A stretch of 64,000 nt of DNA, from contig JBBSLP010000001.1 in the NCBI GenBank assembly GCA_038255145.1, positions 62,001-126,000 of the forward strand, in the 5' to 3' direction. The translations under genes and the position numbers were made by a program. This document shows positions 1 through 7,605 of the stretch, one piece after another. The notes beneath the pieces are model-generated. The model did not search any database. It was not told where the DNA came from and saw only the letters and a list, made by a program, of their open reading frames with translations. Source of the stretch: WHTX01 sp038255145. GTDB lineage: Bacteria; Actinomycetota; Acidimicrobiia; Acidimicrobiales; CAIXPF01. Position 1 is the first letter of the stretch; every line of letters starts with the position of its first letter.

Positions 1-247
1 ACGGCGTCCGCAGGGGGCGACGTGACGATGGCGGTCCGGTCCAACTCCGGGCGCGGCGCGTGGCCCCGCGGATGGCACGGCGGACGACGGCGACGGGCGA
101 ACGGCCCCCACCCCGGGACGAGTGGCTGACCGCTACGCGTGGTTGACCAGCCGCCCTCGGGCGGGACCATCAATCCCTATCGGCGGCGTCCCATCGGGCC
201 TTCCCTGAGGTTCTACTGAGATCTGCCTGCGAGATGTCGAGGACGGG

Positions 248-2620
248 GTGTCCATGAAGCCTGCTGGTCGGAAGAGGATCGTCGCCGCCGCGCTGGCCGC
301 GTTGGCGGGCGCCGCCGCGCTGGGCCTGCCCGCGTTGAGCGCCAAGGCCGCAGCCGGTGACCCGTGGTGGGCCGGCGGGGGTGCCTTCCGCGCCCCAATC
401 ACCGTGACCTTCCCGGGCACGTCGGGCCAGGCCGTCCCCGTGGAGACCACGGTGGACTTCAACAGCCTGCTCACCGCGGCCGGCGGGACGGGCACCGTCG
501 ACACCGCCACCGTGCGGGTCGTCGAGGTCAGCGGGAACAACCCCACCGGGCCTTCACTGCCCGTCCAGGTCGACGACGACAACGGGACCAAGAAGCTCGT
601 CTTCCTGGCCCCGGCCACCTCGGCTGGCGCCCATCGCTACGACGTGTACTTCGACAAGGCCGGCGCCTCGGTGCCAACCCAGAGCGCGGCCACCCCCATC
701 ACCCTGTCCAGCGCGGACGACGCCGGCCAGGACTCCTACAAGATCGCCACCACGGCCGGCACCTGGTACTTCCAGAAGCAGGGCGGCGCCTTCTCCAGCT
801 TCGACGACGCCTCGGGCGCCGACTGGATCGGCTACGAGAACAACGCCAGCTCCAACCGCCGCTTCCGGGGCACCCCCAACCTGAACGACGACTGGTACCA
901 CCCCGGTGGCACCCAGGCCACCACCACCCTGCTGAGCTCGGGTCCGGTCAAGGTCGTGATCAAGGCCGATGGTGGTGGCAACAGCACCATCCACGAGATC
1001 TACCCCGGCTTCGTGCGCTCGACCCTCACCGCGGCCCCCGTCCCCTACTGGTGGCTCTATGAGGGCACCCCGGGTGGTGGCATCGTCGGTGGCGAGTCCG
1101 TGCTCAAGCCCTCGGGCGGCACCGTGGCCACCTTGCCCCTGTCGGCCAACGTCGAGGGCGACATCTCGTCCCTGGGCGACGCCGGCGCCGCCGAGTGGAT
1201 CGCCTTCACCAACGGCACCGGTGCCACTGTCGGACGGTCGATCTTCTTCGCCCACCAGGACGAAGACAACCCGACGGACGGCTCCCTGGCCGCCGGCGCC
1301 GGCGCCGACTCGATGGCCGTGTTCGGCTTCGGCCGCTCCCCGGCGGCGGACTACCCCCAGCTGAGCGGCAACAACACGTTCACCATGGGCCTGGTCGACA
1401 CCAAGGACGGCGGCGTCGTGCGCAACGCGGTCATCGGGGCCACGGCTGCTCCCGCGGTCTTCGTGGGTGCCGCTGAGGCCGGTACCGCCGGTGGTGGTGG
1501 CTCGACGACGACCACCGCTCCTCCCGTGAGCACGGGCACCGGGGCCAAGTACACGGCGGTGACGCCGTCCCGGGTGCTCGACACCCGCAGCGGCAACAAG
1601 CTCGGGCCGCTGGAGCCGGTGCGGGTCGTCGTGCGGGGTGTGGCCGACGTGCCTGCCTCGGCCACCTCCATCGTGCTCAACGCCACCGTCGTCGAGCCCA
1701 CCCAGCCCACGTTCGTGGCCGTGTACCCGTCCGACATCGGCTTCCCCGGCATCTCCAACCTCAACTCCGAGGTCAACGACACGGTGCCCAACCTGGTCAC
1801 CTCCCCCATCGGCATCGACGGTGGCGTGTTCGTGCTCAACGGTGCCGGCACCGCCCACGTGCTCCTCGACGTGGTCGGCTACTACGCCCCCACCGCCGCG
1901 GTGCCCACGGGCGGCGGCTTGCACGCCATGAGCCCGGTCCGCTGGGCGGACACCCGGGCCGGCGCCCCCCTGGGCGCAGGTGAGGCCCGCACGTTCAGCT
2001 TCGCCGGCGTGCCCGGCGTCGTGGCCGGCAAGCTGAAGGCGGTGGCCCTCAACGTCACCTCGACGGGCTCGACCACCGGCGGCTACCTCACCGTCTACCC
2101 CGCGGGTGCGGCCCGGCCGTTGGCCTCCAACCTGAACTTCACCGCCCAGCAGACGGTGCCCAACGCCGTGATCACCGGGGTCGACGGTGCCGGCAACGCC
2201 GTCGTCTACAACCCCCAGGGCAGCACCGACGTCATCCTCGACGTGGTCGGCTGGTACGACGACGGCACCGTGGACACGGGCCTCGGCTACCACGAGGTCG
2301 CCCCCACCCGGGTGCTCGACACCCGAAGCGGGGCCCCCATCGGGGAGGGCGCCGAGCGGGTGTGGGCCCGCACGGCTCCCATCCCGGCGTCGGCCAAGGC
2401 CGTGGCCGTCAACGCCACCGTCACCCAGGCCACCGGCCTCGGCTACTTCAGCGTGTTCCCCGGCGCCCCCCGACCCGGGGTGTCGACCCAGAACACGTCG
2501 CCGGGCCTGACCCGGGCCAACCACGTGCTCACCGCCCTGGGCGGATGGGGCCAGCTCACGGCGTACAACAGCACCGGCACCGCCCACCTGGTCTACGACG
2601 TCTTCGGCTACTTCGACTGA
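248..2620 (+). CDS. Secreted protein with three C-terminal DTRSG repeats
   Basis: Predicted secreted protein of 790 residues; function unknown. Residues 3-35 form a Sec signal peptide (basic MKPAGRKR, an Ala/Leu core, likely cleavage after SAKA). Residues about 36-410 are a Gly/Asn-rich, probably beta-type region opening with WWAGGG that I cannot assign. After a Gly/Thr linker near residue 420 come three repeats of about 115 residues. Each opens with a DTRxG motif (near residues 443, 565 and 691) and closes with LDVVGYY, LDVVGWY or YDVFGYF. From what I know of the group, such repeats are common at the C-termini of secreted proteins in Acidimicrobiia; surface attachment is inference. GTG 248 has GAGG five bases upstream; ATG 254 is equally possible. 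The gene stands alone and ends before a strong terminator. No gene is evident in bases 1-247. Confidence 0.85.
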   Translation: MSMKPAGRKRIVAAALAALAGAAALGLPALSAKAAAGDPWWAGGGAFRAPITVTFPGTSGQAVPVETTVDFNSLLTAAGGTGTVDTATVRVVEVSGNNPTGPSLPVQVDDDNGTKKLVFLAPATSAGAHRYDVYFDKAGASVPTQSAATPITLSSADDAGQDSYKIATTAGTWYFQKQGGAFSSFDDASGADWIGYENNASSNRRFRGTPNLNDDWYHPGGTQATTTLLSSGPVKVVIKADGGGNSTIHEIYPGFVRSTLTAAPVPYWWLYEGTPGGGIVGGESVLKPSGGTVATLPLSANVEGDISSLGDAGAAEWIAFTNGTGATVGRSIFFAHQDEDNPTDGSLAAGAGADSMAVFGFGRSPAADYPQLSGNNTFTMGLVDTKDGGVVRNAVIGATAAPAVFVGAAEAGTAGGGGSTTTTAPPVSTGTGAKYTAVTPSRVLDTRSGNKLGPLEPVRVVVRGVADVPASATSIVLNATVVEPTQPTFVAVYPSDIGFPGISNLNSEVNDTVPNLVTSPIGIDGGVFVLNGAGTAHVLLDVVGYYAPTAAVPTGGGLHAMSPVRWADTRAGAPLGAGEARTFSFAGVPGVVAGKLKAVALNVTSTGSTTGGYLTVYPAGAARPLASNLNFTAQQTVPNAVITGVDGAGNAVVYNPQGSTDVILDVVGWYDDGTVDTGLGYHEVAPTRVLDTRSGAPIGEGAERVWARTAPIPASAKAVAVNATVTQATGLGYFSVFPGAPRPGVSTQNTSPGLTRANHVLTALGGWGQLTAYNSTGTAHLVYDVFGYFD

Positions 2621-2706
2621 GAGCCTGTTCGACTGACCGGCTACCTCGACTGACCGGCCACGGTCCACCGAGCGGCCACGTCGACCGACCCGCAGCCAGA
2701 TGACCG

Positions 2707-2737
2707 CACCGCCCGCCGGCCACACCGGCGGGCGGTG
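2707..2737. terminator. Bidirectional hairpin terminator
   Basis: Perfect 13-bp inverted repeat (CACCGCCCGCCGG / CCGGCGGGCGGTG) with a 5-base loop, between two convergent genes. No U-tract, as is usual in high-GC actinobacteria. The 90 bases before it contain three copies of TCGACTGA (the stop region of the upstream gene and two imperfect echoes). Confidence 0.75.
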
Positions 2738-2759
2738 TCGCGTCCGCCCGCCAGCAGCG

Positions 2760-3611
2760 TCAGCTGTGCAGCTTGCGCCACAGGCGCACGGGCAGGGCAG
2801 CCTCGTCCTCGGGGGCCTCTTCCGCCCACACCACCATGGAGTTGAGGTCGGCCAGGCCGAAGGAGGTCACCATGGCCACGTCGAGGGCGTCGCGACCCCG
2901 TCCGATGAGCACCCGCCCGGCCCGGGGCCGGTTGTTGCGGGGGTCGAACGTGAACCACCGCCCCCCCAGGTAGACCTCCATCCACGCGCAGAAGTCCATG
3001 GGGTCCCCGGGAGGGGGCACGCCGATGTCGGGCAGGTAGCCGAAGGCGTAGCGGGTGGGCACGTTGAGGGCCCGGCAGAAGGTGATGGCCAGGTGGGCGA
3101 AGTCGCGGCACACGCCCCGGCGGGCGTCATAGACGTTGGCCGCCGTGGTGGTGGGACCGCTCGAGCCGTAGCCGAACGTCAGGTTGTCGTGCACCCAGTC
3201 GCACACCGCCTGCACCTGGCCGTAGCCCGGGCTGTAGGAGGAGAACAGGTTCCGGGCCACGGAGCCCATCTCGTCGGACGGGCAGAACCGACTGGGCAGG
3301 GTGAAGGCGAGCACGTCGTCGGGCAGCTCGGACGAGGGCACCACCCCGGCGGTGGGGTCGAACTCGTCGACGTCGGGAGACACCTCGACGAAGGCGTCGA
3401 AGCGGATGGTCGACTCCCCCGCCGGCAGCGTCAGCCGTCGGCACAGGTTGCCGTAGACGTCGTGGTACGTGTGCGACGTCGCCGCCGTCTCGTCGTCCCA
3501 CTCCGCTTCGGTGACGCGGAAGTCACCGTCTGGCCGCGGCTCGACCTGCATCACCGCGTGCGTTGGGATGGGCACCCACTGCACGAACTCGCACCCGACG
3601 TGAACCCTCAT
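2760..3611 (-). CDS. Transglutaminase-like cysteine peptidase family protein
   Basis: 283 residues, no signal peptide. The N-terminal half is the beta-sandwich seen in bacterial transglutaminase-like proteins; residues 130-225 are the transglutaminase core. The catalytic Cys is C168 in GVCRDFAHL and the Asp is D223 in FDPRNN. The position that normally holds the catalytic His, in a (D/H)xAWxEVYL motif, is Cys208 (DFCAWMEVYL). I recall close relatives of this subfamily (with the GRGRDALDVA tail motif) varying there, but am not certain, so peptidase or transglutaminase activity is doubtful. Start ATG 3611 is chosen because MRVHVGCEF matches the usual family N-terminus and AGGAG lies 12 bases upstream; the frame stays open to 3668. 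Monocistronic. Confidence 0.85.
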   Translation of the reverse strand: MRVHVGCEFVQWVPIPTHAVMQVEPRPDGDFRVTEAEWDDETAATSHTYHDVYGNLCRRLTLPAGESTIRFDAFVEVSPDVDEFDPTAGVVPSSELPDDVLAFTLPSRFCPSDEMGSVARNLFSSYSPGYGQVQAVCDWVHDNLTFGYGSSGPTTTAANVYDARRGVCRDFAHLAITFCRALNVPTRYAFGYLPDIGVPPPGDPMDFCAWMEVYLGGRWFTFDPRNNRPRAGRVLIGRGRDALDVAMVTSFGLADLNSMVVWAEEAPEDEAALPVRLWRKLHS

Positions 3612-3686
3612 CTGCAAACCCACTCCTGTGTCGCCCCTAACCATCCCCCAGTGGGCGTCTTTCCTCACCCTCGGAGCAGATAAACG

Positions 3687-3905
3687 TCAGAGCACGGCGT
3701 GTGACCGGAGGCGGGGCGCCGGCCGCGGGGTGTCGACGACCGCGCCGGCCGCGGCCACCCGGCGCCCGGTCCTCGACGTGCCCTCGTGACCACACCAACA
3801 ACGCCAGTGCAGGTAGATGGCATCGGGGGCGTTGACCATGCCCACCACGTCGCTGGCGTCCAACAACACGCGCCCGCCGTGACCTTCGCAGTGCACGTCG
3901 AACAT
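3687..3905 (-). CDS. Small Cys/His-containing hypothetical protein
   Basis: 72-residue protein, not assigned to a family. The N-terminal half (MFDVHCEGHGGRVLL...HWRCWCGHEG) carries CxxH and CWCGH elements that could bind one metal ion. The C-terminal half is Arg/Pro-rich and looks disordered. ATG 3905 has a very strong ribosome binding site (GAGGAGG, five bases upstream), which supports a real gene despite its size. It is divergent from the MocR regulator; the 128 bases between them hold the regulator's operator, so the two may be co-regulated (inference). Confidence 0.6.
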   Translation of the reverse strand: MFDVHCEGHGGRVLLDASDVVGMVNAPDAIYLHWRCWCGHEGTSRTGRRVAAAGAVVDTPRPAPRLRSHAVL

Positions 3906-3968
3906 GGTGGCCTCCTCGACACTTCCGGCCGACCAGTCCACTTGTCGGCAACAGCGCCTACCATCTGA

Positions 3969-4012
3969 CGAAGTGGCCCTAGAGACCAGGGCCACTTCGC
4001 AGGAAAGTGGCC
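3969..4012 (+). promoter_or_regulatory. Probable MocR operator (three half-sites)
   Basis: CGAAGTGGCCCT (3969-3980) and its exact reverse complement AGGGCCACTTCG (3988-3999) form a 12-bp inverted repeat with a 7-base centre. A third copy of the core, AAGTGGCC (4005-4012), is a direct repeat exactly 34 bases from the first (3971-3978). It lies 22 bases before the start codon of a MocR/GntR regulator. GabR, the best-studied MocR protein, recognises direct repeats spaced about three helical turns apart, so autoregulation is the natural reading (inference). Confidence 0.7.
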
Positions 4013-4033
4013 TGTGTCGAAGGGACTCCCCGG

Positions 4034-5503
4034 ATGGACGAGGGCAGGAACGACGTCGTCGAGGCGCTCGGGCTGTGGTCGAGCGGCACCGGATCCCTGC
4101 ACGTCAAGTTGGGTGACGCCCTGCGACGGGCCATCGACAGCCGCCAGCTGATCCCGGGCACCCGCCTGCCGTCCGAGCGCGAGCTGGCCCGGCGCCTGCT
4201 CGTCAGCCGCAGCACCGTGGTCGCCGCCTACGACGCCCTACGGGGCCAGGGCGTCCTCGCCAGCCGGCAGGGCAGCGGCACCCGGGTGGCGCTGCGGGGC
4301 ACGGTCAGCCCGGTGCTGCCCGTGGCCGGCTCCCCCCTCAACCCCCTGTACCGCAGCCTGCTGGCCGGGGAGACCGACGACATCATCTCGTTGGCCTGTG
4401 CCGTCCAGACGGCCCACCCCGCCCTGGCCGGGGCCATGGCCGCCGTGGCCGCCGAGGCCCCCACCACCCTGTTGCGCTTCAACGGCTACCTGCCCCTGGG
4501 CCTGCCCGAGCTGCGGGCCGGCCTGGCCGACCTGCACACCGCCGAGGGGCTGCCCACCTCGCCCGACCAGATCATGGTGACCACGGGGGCCCAGCAGGCG
4601 GTGCAGCTGGCGGCGTCGCTGTACCTGCAGCCCGGGGATCGGGTGGTCGTCGAGTCGCCCACGTTCTCGGGCACCCTCGACGCCCTGCGCTCCACGGCCA
4701 CGGGCTTCATCCCCGCCGGCGTCGACGAGGACGGCGTCGACGTGGACCAGGTGCGCCGGGCCCTGCACGACTCCCGGCCGTCGCTCGTCTACCTGATCCC
4801 CTCGTTCCACAACCCGACGGGGGCATCGCTGGCCCGTCACCGCCGCCAGGCCCTGGCCGAGCTGGCCGAGGCCACCGGGGTGCCCCTCATCGAGGACAAC
4901 GCCCTCGAGCACAACCGGCTCGACGTCGAGCCGGGGCTGCCCATCGCCGCCTACGCCTCACCCGGCACCCCCATCATCACCGTGGGGTCCTTCTCCAAGC
5001 TGGTGTGGGGGGGGCTGCGGGTGGGTTGGTTGCGGGGACCCGTCGACGTGGTGGGTCGCCTGGGGGAGCTGAAGGCGTGCCGGGACCTGGGCACCCCGCT
5101 GTTCGACCAGGCCGTGTGCGCCCGCATGCTCCATGACGTGCACGCCCTGCGGGCCGATCGTCGCGCCGAGCTCAAGACGTCGTTGGCCGTGGTCGGCGAC
5201 CTGCTGCGTGACCGCCTGCCCGACTGGTCGTGGTCCCCGCCCGCCGGGGGGCCCTCGCTGTGGATCCGCCTGCCCCACGGCACGGCGGCGGCCTTCGCCC
5301 AGGTCGCCCTGCGCCACGGCGTCGAGGTCATCCCCGGTGGGGCCATGTCCCCCGCCGGCGGCCACCACGACCACCTGCGCCTGCCCTTCACCGCCCCCCA
5401 CGACATGCTGCGCGCCGTGGTCGACCGCCTGGCCGACGCCTGGGGGGTCTACTCGGACAGCGCCCTGGGGGCCCCCGCCGCCCGCCGCTCCGTCGTCGTC
5501 TGA
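4034..5503 (+). CDS. MocR-type GntR/aminotransferase transcriptional regulator
   Basis: 489 residues. Residues about 20-85 form a GntR winged helix (LPSERELARRLLVSRSTVV, then GQGVLASRQGSGT). Residues about 120-480 form a fold-type I aminotransferase domain with the PLP-binding lysine at K322 in SFSKLVWGGLR and the upstream NPTG motif (HNPTGASL). MocR proteins use PLP or an external aldimine as the effector; the target amine is not visible from sequence. ATG 4034 follows AAGGGA by eight bases; an in-frame GTG at 4007 would put the third operator half-site inside the gene, so it is unlikely. The last 55 bases overlap the 3' end of the convergent methyltransferase gene. Confidence 0.9.
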   Translation: MDEGRNDVVEALGLWSSGTGSLHVKLGDALRRAIDSRQLIPGTRLPSERELARRLLVSRSTVVAAYDALRGQGVLASRQGSGTRVALRGTVSPVLPVAGSPLNPLYRSLLAGETDDIISLACAVQTAHPALAGAMAAVAAEAPTTLLRFNGYLPLGLPELRAGLADLHTAEGLPTSPDQIMVTTGAQQAVQLAASLYLQPGDRVVVESPTFSGTLDALRSTATGFIPAGVDEDGVDVDQVRRALHDSRPSLVYLIPSFHNPTGASLARHRRQALAELAEATGVPLIEDNALEHNRLDVEPGLPIAAYASPGTPIITVGSFSKLVWGGLRVGWLRGPVDVVGRLGELKACRDLGTPLFDQAVCARMLHDVHALRADRRAELKTSLAVVGDLLRDRLPDWSWSPPAGGPSLWIRLPHGTAAAFAQVALRHGVEVIPGGAMSPAGGHHDHLRLPFTAPHDMLRAVVDRLADAWGVYSDSALGAPAARRSVVV

Positions 5504-6105
5504 CTGCCCGCTGATTCGCCGTCGATTCGACGGGTGGAGCCAGCTTCGACGGGGTCGGGTAGGGCCCGGGCGTGGAGCCACAGGAACATGGGCACCCGGG
5601 TCCATGGCGCCAGGCGGGGGAAGGCGACGCGGGCGCCGGCGAAGGCGCCCCGGTCCCGGAACGGGTGGACCAGGGACAGCACCACGGCACCGCCGGGGCG
5701 CAGCACCCGGCGCATCTCGGCCACCGCCGCAGGCACGTCGGCCACGTCCATGAGCACGTTGTACGCCGTGACCAGGTCGAAGCTACCGTCGTCGAAGGGT
5801 AGGGCGTCAGCGTCGGCCACCACGTAGCGCGTCGCCGAACCGGCCTGGCGGGCAATGTCGACGAGCTCGGCCACGGTGTCGCTCGCCGTCACCTCGTAGC
5901 CCAGGGCCGCCAGCTCACGGGAGATGCGCCCCTCGCCGCAACCGACGTCCAGCGCCACCTCCGCGCCGGGAACGACCGGGCCACCGATGAAGGCGGGCAG
6001 GGCGTGGCGGTAGGCCCAGAAGGCGTCGTGGTCGGGCGAACGGGCCCAGGCCGTCCACTGCCGGGCCACCCGGGCCCAGTGCTCCCTGTCCGGTCGCGGC
6101 GCCAC
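5449..6105 (-). CDS. Class I SAM-dependent methyltransferase, C-terminus replaced
   Basis: 218 residues. The Rossmann core is complete: SAM motif I LDVGCGEGRISRELAALGYEV (residues about 51-71), the acidic end of strand 2 (TASDTV), ADALPF, then SFDLVTAYNVL and LRPGGAVVLSLVHPF. After about residue 185 the sequence becomes Arg/Ser/Thr-rich (STRRIDGESAG onward) and runs antisense through the last 55 bases of the regulator gene, whereas relatives continue for another 40-60 ordered residues. The natural C-terminus therefore seems lost and read-through sequence used instead. GTG 6105 has AGGAGGG six bases upstream. Substrate unknown. Confidence 0.8.
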   Translation of the reverse strand: MAPRPDREHWARVARQWTAWARSPDHDAFWAYRHALPAFIGGPVVPGAEVALDVGCGEGRISRELAALGYEVTASDTVAELVDIARQAGSATRYVVADADALPFDDGSFDLVTAYNVLMDVADVPAAVAEMRRVLRPGGAVVLSLVHPFRDRGAFAGARVAFPRLAPWTRVPMFLWLHARALPDPVEAGSTRRIDGESAGSQTTTERRAAGAPRALSE

Positions 6106-6288
6106 GCGCTGCCCTCCTCGACGGTCGGGTCGGGGCCCGACGGTCGGGACCCGTCCCGACGGTAGGACCGAACGCTCTCCGGAGCATGGACAGCCCGCTT
6201 AACATGACCTAGCTTGCGTTCTTGATGATGACCCCCACGGGAGGCCTGCGGTGAGCGACGACGGCGACCTCTGCGGGATCATGACGCC

Positions 6289-6765
6289 GTGATGGCCGCA
6301 CTGGCGCGCATCAAGACCTTCGTGACCTCCGTGGTCCGCACCCGGGAGCTGACCCCGGGCATGCGCCGCAAGGTGGCCCGGGTCCTCCTCGAGATCCCCG
6401 ACGCCGGCGAGCGCCAGGAGCTCGACACCTCGGGAGACGTCGAGGTGACGTGGTTGCACCTCGACGTCTCCGACGGCGGCACCTCCCGTCGACTGCTCGA
6501 CGCCGTCGTCGCCGCCGACCTGCCGCCGGGCGTGCACTACGCCTGGGGGGCGGCCGAGAGCCGGGGCATCAGCGCCGTGCGCCGCCACCTGCGCCAGGAG
6601 CGGGGCCTGCGGCGCGAGGCGGTGTGCATGGTCGGCTACTGGCGCCACGCCACCCACCCCTACGACCCTGCCGAAGAGGATGACGAACCCGAGGGGACGT
6701 CCGTCGAGGGCGCGTCGGTCGAGGAAGCGTCGGTCCAGGGAACGTCGGTCGAGGTCGACGCGTGA
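6289..6765 (+). CDS. Siderophore-interacting protein lacking most of its FAD domain
   Basis: 158 residues. The C-terminal NAD(P)-binding half of the SIP family is clear: LLEIPDAGERQEL, VEVTWLHLD, LPPGVHYAWGAAESRGISAV, then RRHLRQERGLRREA and GYWRH. Full proteins (about 250-280 residues) begin with a flavin-binding beta-barrel; here only its opening (VVRTRELTPGM) is recognisable and runs straight into the second half at residue 27. About 100 residues are missing with the frame kept, so it should not bind FAD as relatives do. The tail after residue 128 is acidic, with SVEG/SVEE/SVQG repeats. Start GTG 6289 or ATG 6292. Four-base overlap with the next gene implies an operon. Confidence 0.7.
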   Translation: MMAALARIKTFVTSVVRTRELTPGMRRKVARVLLEIPDAGERQELDTSGDVEVTWLHLDVSDGGTSRRLLDAVVAADLPPGVHYAWGAAESRGISAVRRHLRQERGLRREAVCMVGYWRHATHPYDPAEEDDEPEGTSVEGASVEEASVQGTSVEVDA

Positions 6766-7094
6766 GCCGGCCCACCGCCACGCTGTGCACGGGCAGTCAC
6801 TGCCAGCGCAAGGAGGCGGACGCCTTCGACGACCTGCAGCGGCGGCTGACCAAGGCCGGTGTCAAGGTGAGCGAGGTGCGGTGCCTGGGCCTGTGCTCGG
6901 GGCCGATCGCGGTCCTCGAGGTCGACGGCCGCGTGTCCTGCTTCGACCGGTTGCGCAAGCCCAAGGTCCAGCGCGACCTGGTGGCGTTGGCCGAACGGTC
7001 CGTCGACGAACCCAGTGACCGCCTGGCCCGCCGGGCGGTGAGCGGCGGCGACCTGCGCAAGGTCACCGCCCGCCTGGACCGCCGCCGACGCTGA
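6762..7094 (+). CDS. Thioredoxin-like [2Fe-2S] ferredoxin
   Basis: 110 residues. Cys9 and Cys14 (LCTGSHC) with Cys41 and Cys45 (CLGLCSGP) are the four cluster ligands in the spacing typical of thioredoxin-like [2Fe-2S] ferredoxins, also found as the NuoE-like fold. The C-terminal 30 residues are basic (LARRAVSGGDLRKVTARLDRRRR). GTG 6762 overlaps the upstream TGA (GTGA), so it is translationally coupled to the shortened siderophore-interacting protein; a role in electron transfer or iron handling is plausible but not shown. It ends before a run of CGGCC repeats at 7103-7132 that may terminate it and the convergent gene. Confidence 0.85.
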   Translation: MSRPTATLCTGSHCQRKEADAFDDLQRRLTKAGVKVSEVRCLGLCSGPIAVLEVDGRVSCFDRLRKPKVQRDLVALAERSVDEPSDRLARRAVSGGDLRKVTARLDRRRR

Positions 7095-7133
7095 CCGCCA
7101 CCGGGCCCCGGCCCGGCCCGGCCCGGCCCCGGG

Positions 7134-7523
7134 TCAGCCCGCGCCGGACAGCATGTCGGCGTAGGCCGGGTTCTCGTCGATGAACTGGCCCACGTACCAG
7201 CACCGGGGCACGACACCCAGACCCCGGCCGCGCAGGTCGTCGAGCGCCGCGCCCACCAGCACCGCCCCCAGGCCGTTGCCCTGGCGGCGGGGCGAGATCT
7301 CGGTGTGGTGGATCACCGCGGCGCCATCGACGAGCTGGTACGAGGCGATGCCCACCAAGGCGCCGTCGACCTCGAGCTCGTAGCGGGACGCGGCGACGTT
7401 GTCGGTCACCTGCATCCCGTCGGGCAGCTGTGCCTTCTCGGGCTGGTCCGCGCTCTCGGACGCCGCTGCGCTCTCGGAGGTCATGTCCGTCACCTCGCCG
7501 TCGTTGGTCGGGCTCTCGTCCAT
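7134..7523 (-). CDS. Small GNAT-like N-acetyltransferase (YjdJ/COG2388 type)
   Basis: 129 residues. After an acidic/Ser-rich N-terminal segment of about 32 residues comes a minimal acetyltransferase domain: RYELEVDGALVGIASYQL, IHHTEISPRRQGNGLGAVLV (acetyl-CoA pyrophosphate loop R/QxxGxG/A) and a final VPRCWYVGQFIDENP motif, diagnostic of the small single-domain COG2388 group. Members of this group acetylate unidentified targets. ATG 7523 follows GAGGTGG closely and is preferred over upstream in-frame starts at up to 7568. Confidence 0.85.
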   Translation of the reverse strand: MDESPTNDGEVTDMTSESAAASESADQPEKAQLPDGMQVTDNVAASRYELEVDGALVGIASYQLVDGAAVIHHTEISPRRQGNGLGAVLVGAALDDLRGRGLGVVPRCWYVGQFIDENPAYADMLSGAG

Positions 7524-7605
7524 GCCACCTCTTTGCCCAACCCAGGGTATCCGCGAACCCGCGACCACTCTCCGCTAGGTTCCGGCTGCAGGAGGTGGCA
7601 GGTCG

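Noticed and set aside
1..247. Promoter for the first gene at TTGACC (143-148)
   Set aside because: No convincing -10 at proper spacing; only a small CCGCCC/GGGCGG palindrome at 151-164.
554..2725. Long open frame antisense to the DTRSG-repeat protein
   Set aside because: Low-complexity Gly/Val/Arg sequence without a family. It is an expected shadow of a high-GC gene on the other strand.
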